From Rhizobium leguminosarum (GTDB lineage: Bacteria; Pseudomonadota; Alphaproteobacteria; Rhizobiales; Rhizobiaceae), in assembly GCF_002953715.1 (NCBI RefSeq), contig NZ_CP025016.1, positions 62,001 to 126,000 of the forward strand: a DNA stretch of 64,000 nucleotides, in the 5' to 3' direction. The position numbers and the translations under genes are program-made. Positions 53,822 through 62,907 of this stretch are shown one piece after another. The notes beneath the pieces were generated by a model. The model saw only the letters and a program-made list of their open reading frames with translations. It was not told the DNA's origin and searched no databases. The stretch's first letter is position 1, and the number at the start of each line of letters is the position of its first letter.

Positions 53822-55132
53822 TCACCGGCTTACCTGACTGACATGCGCCTCTGTCTGAACAGGCACCGCAGCGGCGTCTTCGGACGGCGCATCCGTGAGA
53901 CCGGGCTGGGTTACCCTGACCACGTCGCCCGGCGCCAGTTCCGTCGTTTCGGAGGCCTGGAATTGATCGACTTGTCCCTTGTCCCGCCGGCTCACGCTGA
54001 AGGTCAGCGGCAGTTCTTCATCGCGGTTATTCACGTTAGTGCCGGTCGACAGTTCTCCGAGAAGCAGTTGTTGCGTGGTGTCGCGCTTCAATTTGAGCTG
54101 ATCGAGATTGGCCTTTTCCGCCTGCACTTCGGAAGCGATCTCGCTCCGGCGAGTGTCAGAAAGTCCCTCGAGATTGCGCGTCGTCTCGTTGATCGCCTGG
54201 CGGCCCCGCATGATGGCCGTCACGAGGTCGAGCCGGTCGGAGCGATAGGTGGTGAGCAATCGTTCCAGATCCATCTGGCGTGAAGTGATCGTGAGGCCCT
54301 TCTGGACCAGCGTCTTCACGCTCGTCAGTTGCTCTTCGACCGAATGGATATTGTCATCCGAGCCTTTCAGCTTTTCTTCCAGTGTATCGATTTCCGCCGT
54401 CAAGAGATTGCGCAATTCGGCGAGAGCCACCGACTGCTTGTCCAGCGCGTTTGCACGAGCCTGAAAAATGACCCGCTCCTCCTGGTAGAGACTCTCGGCA
54501 TATTGCCGATCGGCAGCCGGCGGCTGATCGAAGACGATCTCCTTCGCGCCGGCCATTTCCGTTTGCAGACGCGCGAGCTTTGCCGAGCTGCGCAGCAGCG
54601 AATGGTCGATTTCCCGTAAGTTGCCGACAAGAGTGATCGTCTGCGATCGCTGCTGTGCCGGCGCCCGCAACGGGCCGCCGCTCATGGCCAGGGATTGCAG
54701 GACGCTGAGGCCGGAGTGAAACTTATATTCTCCCGGCGCCATCACGTCTCCGACGACGTAAATAGACGGATAGTCGATAATGTCGATGGTCACCGCAGGT
54801 GTCTGGGCCAAACCCATCTTTGCCTGAAGGCGCTTGGCAATCTCGTTGGTGAGGCTCGCATTGTCCAGATTTCCAACTGGCAGTGACCCCAGAAAGGGCA
54901 GGGAGACTTCACCTGCATCCGAAACCGTATATTCGCCGCCAATCGCATCCCATCGCTCAAACTGGCCCTTGGACGGCATCCATTGGACGATCGTCAGGCG
55001 GATTTTCGTTTGTGGAGCCAAAGAGGCGCTATCGGCGAGAGCCGGCGACACAGCTCCGGCAAGAAAGGCGAGCGCACTGATGACAAACGTGGCGCGAAAG
55101 AACGGGTGAGGGGCTCGGTGCGATAGATTCAT
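53822..55132 (-). CDS. polysaccharide export protein with SLBB and coiled coil (ExoF-like)
   Basis: A 436-residue periplasmic protein with a signal peptide (FVISALAFLAGAVSPALA). The poly-export/SLBB part (YTVSDAGEVSLPFLGSLPVG; YPSIYVVGDVMAPGEYKF) is followed by a long coiled coil (about residues 190-370) and a C-terminal LAPGDVVRVTQPG. This layout matches rhizobial ExoF, needed for exopolysaccharide secretion. The ATG at 55132 precedes the signal sequence; the frame is open 26 codons further without a good ribosome site. Together with the BY-kinase it should form the export machinery of this locus. Confidence 0.88.
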   Translation of the reverse strand: MNLSHRAPHPFFRATFVISALAFLAGAVSPALADSASLAPQTKIRLTIVQWMPSKGQFERWDAIGGEYTVSDAGEVSLPFLGSLPVGNLDNASLTNEIAKRLQAKMGLAQTPAVTIDIIDYPSIYVVGDVMAPGEYKFHSGLSVLQSLAMSGGPLRAPAQQRSQTITLVGNLREIDHSLLRSSAKLARLQTEMAGAKEIVFDQPPAADRQYAESLYQEERVIFQARANALDKQSVALAELRNLLTAEIDTLEEKLKGSDDNIHSVEEQLTSVKTLVQKGLTITSRQMDLERLLTTYRSDRLDLVTAIMRGRQAINETTRNLEGLSDTRRSEIASEVQAEKANLDQLKLKRDTTQQLLLGELSTGTNVNNRDEELPLTFSVSRRDKGQVDQFQASETTELAPGDVVRVTQPGLTDAPSEDAAAVPVQTEAHVSQVSR

Positions 55133-55761
55133 TACATGTCTCGCCTTCAAAACATCCTTCAACGGACGCTGGTCCAATGCCTTAAGCGCTGTTCGAACGC
55201 CGGACGCCAAGCCCGAAACCAGATCGCTAGTGTGCAGTCTGGCGAAGCCTTGAGGAAGGTGGAGGTCGTTTACTTTGCCTAATCACAATTGATGAGGTGG
55301 GGAGGATGCTTAAGCCTAAATCGAGCAGAAACACATATCTTCGGCGCGACACAGAGGCATCGCCTCGGGCGCGCTAGCCTCGAAGAACCGCAATCCCCCG
55401 CGGCAGAGCCTTTATGCTCGCATCGCCAATTTTGCCGGACGACGATATTGACCGGCGTCGCCGCCTTTCGTTCGACAACTCGAAGCCGCGCCAGCGGTGC
55501 GGCACAAGGCCCTTCTCGTGCCAGATCTTGACGACTGAATACGCCGCCATCTCAGCCGCCTAGGAGGCTTCAAGCCTTGCACAGCAAGCGGCGAATCTTG
55601 GCTTGTCTTATCCATCACGTGAGCGTCCAACACGGCCGGTTGCCCAAAGGATGCCGCCTGTAGAGCGAAAGACGTAGCATATACTCTCTCATTTTTCGAC
55701 TACAATTCAGGGCCGCGTATCGAGCGGTCCTCATAGATTCGATCCTGATAATCTCGCGGAG
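55133..55761. promoter_or_regulatory. divergent intergenic region upstream of the giant repeat protein
   Basis: About 630 bases lie between the ExoF-like gene and the giant protein gene. No gene is supported in it; the short frames are arginine-rich and unconserved. It should hold promoters for both directions. The ribosome site GGAGGTG lies just before the giant gene. Confidence 0.45.
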
Positions 55762-58700
55762 GTGCCTGCCATGTATCGCAACGCTCGTCGGTGGACCTCG
55801 CGCTCACTCCTGGTGGATTCGTTGATTCCCGCATGGCTGACCGTCGGCGGCAAGGGAAGGCCGCGCAAGCCTGCAGAAAGGCACGAGGACAGTGCTCAAC
55901 TTGCGGCATCCGTGCAAACTGCGGATGGAAACCAATACGGTACCCTTGTCGACAATCCCCACAACAACGCGGCGCTCAACGAGCATGACTCTGAACATAG
56001 AGTGAGCGTGATCGACGACCCGGACGATCGGGCCAATATCACCCGCGTATCGCCGCCCTTGCCCGACGCTTTCGCAACAAGTCGCGAGGCGGGGGTGCGA
56101 AGCGGTGAGACTGCCGCGTCTGTGTTGCCCGCCCACACGCCTGGTTTTGCAGGTCTCGGGCGAAATGCGAACGGAGTTGCATTCGGGGCTCAATCGTCCC
56201 TTTATCGCACCTACGCTGGAATGAGCCTCATAGGCGACGATCCACTCGCTGCGTATCTGCCGCAAAGCCCTGCACCGACAGCTTCGGGGCAAGATTCTGC
56301 TGCGGTGACGGGCGAGCGTGCTCACTCGGGCAAGGTCGTCATTCTCGAATCGAGCCCATCAGCGCAGGCGACTACGCACCAGGCTGGCGTTAATTCACTG
56401 GCGTTTGGCATGCCCTTTGGTGTGTGCGGATGCGGCTACTTTACCTCCCCCACGCGGATTCTCGATTGGGCCCATGGCGGCGCCTTGCTTCAGCAAGATG
56501 GTCAGTTGCCGGGAACAAGGCTGACCGAAGGGCCGGACTATGTGGAGACGATCAAGCGGGCCATCGGCGCTTCGGTCAGCGATCCGCTTCTCGACCGTGA
56601 TTTGTCCCCGCTCTCGGGCTGGCGCGGGATCGCAACGTGGACGGATTCGACGATCTTGAACGGATCGTTGCCCGGCGGCGGAGAGACCGGAAAGGGCACC
56701 ACCACGAAGGGTGTCGGCACCCTTTCCGGCTCGGTGACGACGCCGCCTCAACCTTCTGCGCAGCGGTCGTTGACGACGCAAAATCTGGCGGCCGCTGCGG
56801 CGGCGGCCAGCAACGCGATCGTGCTGGAAAACCAGAAGCAGGGCAATCCGGAGAGCGAGTGGGGCATCGACGGTGCCGGCAGCACCAACATTGAAGGGTT
56901 TGCGACCGACATCAGCGTCGACAACGGCAAGACGATCAGCTTCAAGATCAATACCAATTCCACTAACTACCGGATCGATATCTATCGGCTCGGCTATTAT
57001 GGCGGCATGGGCGCGCGCAAGGTCGCGACCATGCAGCATACCGGATTGCAGAATCAACCAAATCCGTTGCGCAATGCTACGACCGGCACGGTCGATGCCG
57101 GCAACTGGGCGGTCTCGGCTTCGTGGACCGTACCTGATGATGCCGTCTCAGGCGTCTACATCGCCAAGCTCGTGCGCCAGGATGGCACCTCTGGCGAAAA
57201 TCAAATCCCGTTCATCGTGCGCGACGATGCCAGCCACAGCGACATTGTCTTCCAGACCGCAGACGAGACCTGGCAAGCTTACAACGGCTGGGGTGGCGCA
57301 AACTTCTACGGCGGCAACGGCCCGGCGACGGGCCAGGGCGCTGGTCGCGCCTATGCGGTCAGCTACAACAGGCCGATTGCGACCCGCGGTGGGGTCGGCA
57401 CCTATGCCGGCCCGCAGGACTATCTGTTCGGCGCCGAATATGCGGGGATCTACTGGCTGGAACAGAACGGTTATGACGTCTCCTATATGTCGGGCGTCGA
57501 CGTCGACCGCTATGGCAGTCTCCTGCTCAATCACAAGACCTATATCGATGCCGGGCACGACGAATACTGGTCGGGACAGCAGAGGACCAATGTCGAAGCC
57601 GCGCGCGATGCGGGCGTCAATCTGATGTTCTGGAGCGGCAACGAGGTCTATTGGCGCACCCGTTGGGGCAATGCCTACAGCGCCGACGGCACGCCTTATC
57701 GGACCCTCATCTCCTACAAGGAGACATGGTCGCCTAGCGCCAGCATCGACCCCACCAACCAATGGACGGGCACATTCCGCGATCCGCGTCTCAGCCCACC
57801 TGCTATCGGCGGCGGAAACCCGGAAAACTCACTGACTGGACAGTTGTTCAAGGTCGACGATGTCGGCAACAATCTCGCCGCGATCACGGTCGGATATGAC
57901 GACGCCAACCTGCGCTTCTGGCGCAATACGAGCGTCGCCAATCTTCAGCCTGGCCAGACGGCAACACTCACCAAGAACTATCTTGGTTACGAATGGGACG
58001 AAGCGGTTGACAACGGCTTCGATCCCGCGGGCCTGGTGAAGCTGTCGTCGACGACGCTTCCGGTCAGCACTTACTTGCTCGACTACGGAAACACGACCGG
58101 CAATGCGACCGCGACCCATAATCTGACGCTTTATCGTGCGCCCAGCGGTGCGCTGGTGTTCGGGGCCGGCACGGTCTACTGGACATGGGGTCTCAGCGAC
58201 AATCACGACAACCAGGCGACCCCAACCGATCCCCGCGTACAGCAGGCAATGGTCAATTTGCTTGCCGACATGGGCATTCAGCCGGGAACACTGCAATCCG
58301 GCCTTGTCGCCACGACTGGTTCCACGGACCATGTTGCACCGACCTCCGTCATTACGGTACCCGCGACAGCGACCGTTGGATCCACCGTGACGATTACGGG
58401 CACCGCTGCCGATACGGGCGGCGGGGTCATCGCCGGCGTCGAGGTTTCCACCGACAACGGGGCGAGCTGGCATCCGGCGACAGGTGATGAGAACTGGACC
58501 TATAGCTGGTCGCCGCAGGTCGCCGGTAGCTACACGATCCTGTCCCGCGCCGTCGACGATAACATCAACCTCGAAACACCCTCGGCCGGGCGAACGGTCA
58601 CCGTCACCGGACCCACTTACACATCTCTCTTCGGTTCGGCGACGCCAGCGGTCGTCAACACCGGCGATACCTCAGCCGTTGAGCTCGGGGTCAAATTCCA

Positions 58701-61700
58701 GACCTCTCTGGCCGGCACCGTCACCGGCATTCGTTTCTACAAGGGCAGCCAGGATACGGGCACGCATACCGGTTCATTATGGTCGAGCACCGGTACGCGG
58801 CTTGCGACCCTAACCTTCACGAACGAGTCCGCCAGTGGCTGGCAGATGGCCTATTTCACTAGTCCGGTGTCACTGACGGCCGGACAGACCTACACCGCGT
58901 CCTATCACACCAATACCGGTAATTACTCGACAACCGCCAACTACTTCGTCTCCAATGTGACGAGTGGGCCGCTGACGGCGCCGGCCAGCGGCAACGGCGT
59001 ATACACCTATGGCAGCGCCAGCCTGTACCCCACAAGCACCTTCCAGTCGACGAACTATTGGGTCGATGTGATGTTTACCACGCCGGGCTCGAACACGACG
59101 CCGACGGCGGTTGCCGATGCGGGTGATGCGACCGAGAAGGGCGGGGTCGCCAACGGTTCGGGTGGGGTGGTTGCCAGTGGCAACGTGCTGACCAACGACA
59201 CCGATGCGGATGCCGGTGACACCAAGACGGTGACGGCGATCCGCTTCGGCGCCACAACCGGCACGCTCGGTTCGGCACTGAATGGCACCTATGGCAGTCT
59301 CGTGCTCAGTGCATCGGGCGTCTATTCCTATGCCGTCAACGAGACCAATGCCGCCGTCCAGGCCCTGCGGCAGTCGACCAACACGCTGAGCGATGTCTTC
59401 AGCTATACGATGCGCGATACCGCCGGCGCCACCGCCACGGCAAGTCTCACCGTCACCATCCACGGCGCCAACGATGCGCCGGTGCTCGCCGTCCAGACGG
59501 CCGCCCAGAATGCCACCGTCGGCTCTGCCTTCTCCTTCGTACTGCCGACCACGACCTTCACCGATGTCGACAGCACCGAGACGCTGGCCTATTCGGCAAC
59601 GGCTGCCGACGGCACGGCGCTGCCTGCCTGGCTGAGCTTCAATGCCTCGACCAGGACCTTCTCCGGCACGCCGACGACATCAGGCACCTACGGTGTCAGG
59701 GTGACGGCGACCGACCTTGGCGGCCTTGCCGCCAACGAGAGCTTCAACATCGCCGTGTCGACGCCTGGCAACACGACGCCGACGGCGGTTGCCGATGCGG
59801 GTGATGCGACCGAGAAGGGTGGTGTCGCCAATGGTTCGGGTGGTGTGGTTGCCAGCGGCAACGTGCTGACCAACGACACCGATCCCGATGCCGGTGACAC
59901 CAAGACGGTCACCGCCGTCGTCTTTGGTGCGACATCAGGCACGCTCGGCACGGCGCTGAATGGCACCTATGGCAGTCTCGTGCTCAGTGCATCGGGCGTC
60001 TATTCCTATGCCGTTAACGAGAGCAATACCGCCGTCCAGGCCCTGCGGCAGTCGACCAACACGCTGAGCGATGTCTTCAGCTATACGATGCGTGACACTG
60101 GCGGTGCCACCGCCACGGCAAGTCTCACCGTCACCATCCACGGCGCCAACGACGCGCCGGTGCTCGCCGTCCAGACGGCCGCTCAGAACGCCACCGTCGG
60201 CTCTGCCTTCTCCTTCGTACTGCCGACGACGACCTTCACCGATGTCGACAGCGGCGAGACGCTGACCTACTCGGCAACGGCCGCCGATGGCACGGCGCTG
60301 CCTGCCTGGCTCGCCTTCAACGCCACGACGCGGACCTTCTCCGGCACACCGACGGCAGCCGGCACCTACGGCGTCAGGGTGACGGCGACCGATCTCGGCG
60401 GCCTTGCCGCCAACGAGACGTTCAATATCACTGCGACAGTGGCGCCTGTGACCTACAGCCTGTTCAACGCCTCCAGCACGCCGGCCCAGACGAACCTCAA
60501 CGACGGTCAGCAGCTCGAGGTCGGCGTCAAGTTCCAGTCGAACGTTGTCGGTGATGTCACGGGCATCAAGTTCTATCGCAGCGCCAACGACAACGGCCAG
60601 AACGTCGTCGATCTGTGGACCACCACTGGCACCAAGCTTGCCACCGCCACCTTCGCCAACACCACGGCGAGCGGCTGGCAGACGGTCAACTTTACAACAC
60701 CCGTCACGATTGCCGCCAATACCAACTATATCGCCTCCTACCACACCACCGGCGCCTACGTGGCAACTGACAATTTTTATACAACCGCCGTCACCAGCGG
60801 TCCGCTGACAGCTCAGTCAAGTGCCGTCGCCGGCGGCAACGGTGTCTATGCGTATGGCGGATCCGTCACCACGGGCATTTTCCCAAATGCCACCTACAAT
60901 GCTGGCAATTATTTTGCCGACGTGGTCTTCCGCCCGTCGACCGCGAACACGACGCCGACGGCGGTTGCCGATGCGGGTGATGCGACCGAGAAGGGCGGGG
61001 TCGCCAACGGTTCGGGTGGGGTGGTTGCCAGTGGCAACGTGCTGACCAACGACACCGATGCGGATGCCGGTGACACCAAGACGGTGACGGCGATCCGCTT
61101 CGGCGCCACAACCGGCACGCTCGGTTCGGCACTGAATGGCACCTATGGCAGTCTCGTGCTCAGTGCATCGGGCGTCTATTCCTATGCCGTCAACGAGACC
61201 AATGCCGCCGTCCAGGCCCTGCGGCAGTCGACCAACACGCTGAGCGATGTCTTCAGCTATACGATGCGCGATACCGCCGGCGCCACCGCCACGGCAAGTC
61301 TCACCGTCACCATCCACGGCGCCAACGATGCGCCGGTGCTCGCCGTCCAGACGGCCGCCCAGAATGCCACCGTCGGCTCTGCCTTCTCCTTCGTACTGCC
61401 GACCACGACCTTCACCGATGTCGACAGCACCGAGACGCTGGCCTATTCGGCAACGGCTGCCGACGGCACGGCGCTGCCTGCCTGGCTGAGCTTCAATGCC
61501 TCGACCAGGACCTTCTCCGGCACGCCGACGACATCAGGCACCTACGGTGTCAGGGTGACGGCGACCGACCTTGGCGGCCTTGCCGCCAACGAGAGCTTCA
61601 ACATCGCCGTGTCGACGCCTGGCAACACGACGCCGACGGCGGTTGCCGATGCGGGTGATGCGACCGAGAAGGGTGGTGTCGCCAATGGTTCGGGTGGTGT

Positions 61701-62805
61701 GGTTGCCAGCGGCAACGTGCTGACCAACGACACCGATCCCGATGCCGGTGACACCAAGACGGTCACCGCCGTCGTCTTTGGTGCGACATCAGGCACGCTC
61801 GGCACGGCGCTGAATGGCACCTATGGCAGTCTCGTGCTCAGTGCATCGGGCGTCTATTCCTATGCCGTTAACGAGAGCAATACCGCCGTCCAGGCCCTGC
61901 GGCAGTCGACCAACACGCTGAGCGATGTCTTCAGCTATACGATGCGTGACACTGGCGGTGCCACCGCCACGGCAAGTCTCACCGTCACCATCCACGGCGC
62001 CAACGACGCGCCGGTGCTCGCCGTCCAGACGGCCGCTCAGAACGCCACCGTCGGCTCTGCCTTCTCCTTCGTACTGCCGACGACGACCTTCACCGATGTC
62101 GACAGCGGCGAGACGCTGACCTACTCGGCAACGGCCGCCGATGGCACGGCGCTGCCTGCCTGGCTCGCCTTCAACGCCACGACGCGGACCTTCTCCGGCA
62201 CACCGACGGCAGCCGGCACCTACGGCGTCAGGGTGACGGCGACCGATCTCGGCGGCCTTGCCGCCAACGAGACGTTCAATATCACTGCGACAGTGGCGCC
62301 TGTGACCTACAGCCTGTTCAACGCCTCCAGCACGCCGGCCCAGACGAACCTCAACGACGGTCAGCAGCTCGAGGTCGGCGTCAAGTTCCAGTCGAACGTT
62401 GTCGGTGATGTCACGGGCATCAAGTTCTATCGCAGCGCCAACGACAACGGCCAGAACGTCGTCGATCTGTGGACCACCACTGGCACCAAGCTTGCCACCG
62501 CCACCTTCGCCAACACCACGGCGAGCGGCTGGCAGACGGTCAACTTTACAACACCCGTCACGATTGCCGCCAATACCAACTATATCGCCTCCTACCACAC
62601 CACCGGCGCCTACGTGGCAACGGATGCCTTCTTCGCTAATGCCGTCACCAACGGTCCGTTGACGGCCCAATCAAGTGCCGTCGCGGGCGGCAACGGCGTC
62701 TATGCGTATGGCGGATCCGCCACCACAGGTCTCTTCCCGACCAACTCCTTCGATTCAGCCAATTACTATGCCGACGTTGTCTTCCGGCCGCAGCTCGTCG
62801 GGTGA
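55762..62805 (+). CDS. giant multidomain protein: dimethylformamidase-beta-like domain, DUF4082 and VCBS/Ig-like repeats
   Basis: A 2347-residue protein. Residues 1-355 have no recognised domain. About 357-850 resemble the N,N-dimethylformamidase beta-subunit C-terminal domain (IDIYRLGYYGGMGARKV; DAGHDEYWSGQQR; LMFWSGNEVYW). An Ig-like segment follows (about 855-950), then a DUF4082 domain (about 953-1108). Two 618-residue modules (1111-1728 and 1729-2346) each contain two 226-residue VCBS plus putative-Ig units and one DUF4082 domain. It is probably secreted or surface-attached through repeats that bind calcium or glycans. No N-terminal signal peptide or C-terminal RTX motif is evident. Next to the exopolysaccharide locus, a role in matrix or adhesion is plausible. 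The start has GGAGGTG 8 bases upstream. Confidence 0.88.
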   Translation: MPAMYRNARRWTSRSLLVDSLIPAWLTVGGKGRPRKPAERHEDSAQLAASVQTADGNQYGTLVDNPHNNAALNEHDSEHRVSVIDDPDDRANITRVSPPLPDAFATSREAGVRSGETAASVLPAHTPGFAGLGRNANGVAFGAQSSLYRTYAGMSLIGDDPLAAYLPQSPAPTASGQDSAAVTGERAHSGKVVILESSPSAQATTHQAGVNSLAFGMPFGVCGCGYFTSPTRILDWAHGGALLQQDGQLPGTRLTEGPDYVETIKRAIGASVSDPLLDRDLSPLSGWRGIATWTDSTILNGSLPGGGETGKGTTTKGVGTLSGSVTTPPQPSAQRSLTTQNLAAAAAAASNAIVLENQKQGNPESEWGIDGAGSTNIEGFATDISVDNGKTISFKINTNSTNYRIDIYRLGYYGGMGARKVATMQHTGLQNQPNPLRNATTGTVDAGNWAVSASWTVPDDAVSGVYIAKLVRQDGTSGENQIPFIVRDDASHSDIVFQTADETWQAYNGWGGANFYGGNGPATGQGAGRAYAVSYNRPIATRGGVGTYAGPQDYLFGAEYAGIYWLEQNGYDVSYMSGVDVDRYGSLLLNHKTYIDAGHDEYWSGQQRTNVEAARDAGVNLMFWSGNEVYWRTRWGNAYSADGTPYRTLISYKETWSPSASIDPTNQWTGTFRDPRLSPPAIGGGNPENSLTGQLFKVDDVGNNLAAITVGYDDANLRFWRNTSVANLQPGQTATLTKNYLGYEWDEAVDNGFDPAGLVKLSSTTLPVSTYLLDYGNTTGNATATHNLTLYRAPSGALVFGAGTVYWTWGLSDNHDNQATPTDPRVQQAMVNLLADMGIQPGTLQSGLVATTGSTDHVAPTSVITVPATATVGSTVTITGTAADTGGGVIAGVEVSTDNGASWHPATGDENWTYSWSPQVAGSYTILSRAVDDNINLETPSAGRTVTVTGPTYTSLFGSATPAVVNTGDTSAVELGVKFQTSLAGTVTGIRFYKGSQDTGTHTGSLWSSTGTRLATLTFTNESASGWQMAYFTSPVSLTAGQTYTASYHTNTGNYSTTANYFVSNVTSGPLTAPASGNGVYTYGSASLYPTSTFQSTNYWVDVMFTTPGSNTTPTAVADAGDATEKGGVANGSGGVVASGNVLTNDTDADAGDTKTVTAIRFGATTGTLGSALNGTYGSLVLSASGVYSYAVNETNAAVQALRQSTNTLSDVFSYTMRDTAGATATASLTVTIHGANDAPVLAVQTAAQNATVGSAFSFVLPTTTFTDVDSTETLAYSATAADGTALPAWLSFNASTRTFSGTPTTSGTYGVRVTATDLGGLAANESFNIAVSTPGNTTPTAVADAGDATEKGGVANGSGGVVASGNVLTNDTDPDAGDTKTVTAVVFGATSGTLGTALNGTYGSLVLSASGVYSYAVNESNTAVQALRQSTNTLSDVFSYTMRDTGGATATASLTVTIHGANDAPVLAVQTAAQNATVGSAFSFVLPTTTFTDVDSGETLTYSATAADGTALPAWLAFNATTRTFSGTPTAAGTYGVRVTATDLGGLAANETFNITATVAPVTYSLFNASSTPAQTNLNDGQQLEVGVKFQSNVVGDVTGIKFYRSANDNGQNVVDLWTTTGTKLATATFANTTASGWQTVNFTTPVTIAANTNYIASYHTTGAYVATDNFYTTAVTSGPLTAQSSAVAGGNGVYAYGGSVTTGIFPNATYNAGNYFADVVFRPSTANTTPTAVADAGDATEKGGVANGSGGVVASGNVLTNDTDADAGDTKTVTAIRFGATTGTLGSALNGTYGSLVLSASGVYSYAVNETNAAVQALRQSTNTLSDVFSYTMRDTAGATATASLTVTIHGANDAPVLAVQTAAQNATVGSAFSFVLPTTTFTDVDSTETLAYSATAADGTALPAWLSFNASTRTFSGTPTTSGTYGVRVTATDLGGLAANESFNIAVSTPGNTTPTAVADAGDATEKGGVANGSGGVVASGNVLTNDTDPDAGDTKTVTAVVFGATSGTLGTALNGTYGSLVLSASGVYSYAVNESNTAVQALRQSTNTLSDVFSYTMRDTGGATATASLTVTIHGANDAPVLAVQTAAQNATVGSAFSFVLPTTTFTDVDSGETLTYSATAADGTALPAWLAFNATTRTFSGTPTAAGTYGVRVTATDLGGLAANETFNITATVAPVTYSLFNASSTPAQTNLNDGQQLEVGVKFQSNVVGDVTGIKFYRSANDNGQNVVDLWTTTGTKLATATFANTTASGWQTVNFTTPVTIAANTNYIASYHTTGAYVATDAFFANAVTNGPLTAQSSAVAGGNGVYAYGGSATTGLFPTNSFDSANYYADVVFRPQLVG
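59090..60767. repeat. long tandem repeat, copy 1 (1678 bases)
   Basis: By eye this stretch appears identical to copy 2, offset by 1854 bases. It encodes two VCBS/Ig units and most of a DUF4082 domain. The remaining about 176 bases of the period diverge but stay similar, so the full period spans one 618-residue module. Within each copy the two 226-residue units are offset by 678 bases and are less alike. Confidence 0.9.
60944..62621. repeat. long tandem repeat, copy 2 (1678 bases)
   Basis: The second copy of the in-frame repeat. Identity starts at the base corresponding to 59090 and ends at 62621; beyond that, the ends of the two DUF4082 domains differ at many positions. The sharp edges suggest recent duplication or gene conversion of the identical block. 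Confidence 0.9.
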
Positions 62806-62907
62806 AGAAAAGGACAAGGCTACGGACCGGTTTCGAATGAGGCTCATACGACGCAAATGCTGGTCGCAGCGAAGGGCGCTTCGACCGCCCGCATTCAAGG
62901 AATGCCG

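Noticed and set aside
59090..62621. Repeats considered as a CRISPR or insertion-sequence signal
   Set aside because: The repeats are long, in frame and protein-coding, with no spacer pattern, terminal inverted repeats or transposase.
59935..62670. Minus-strand frames repeated in the giant gene
   Set aside because: They recur only because the underlying DNA is duplicated; composition is Gly/Arg-rich without motifs.
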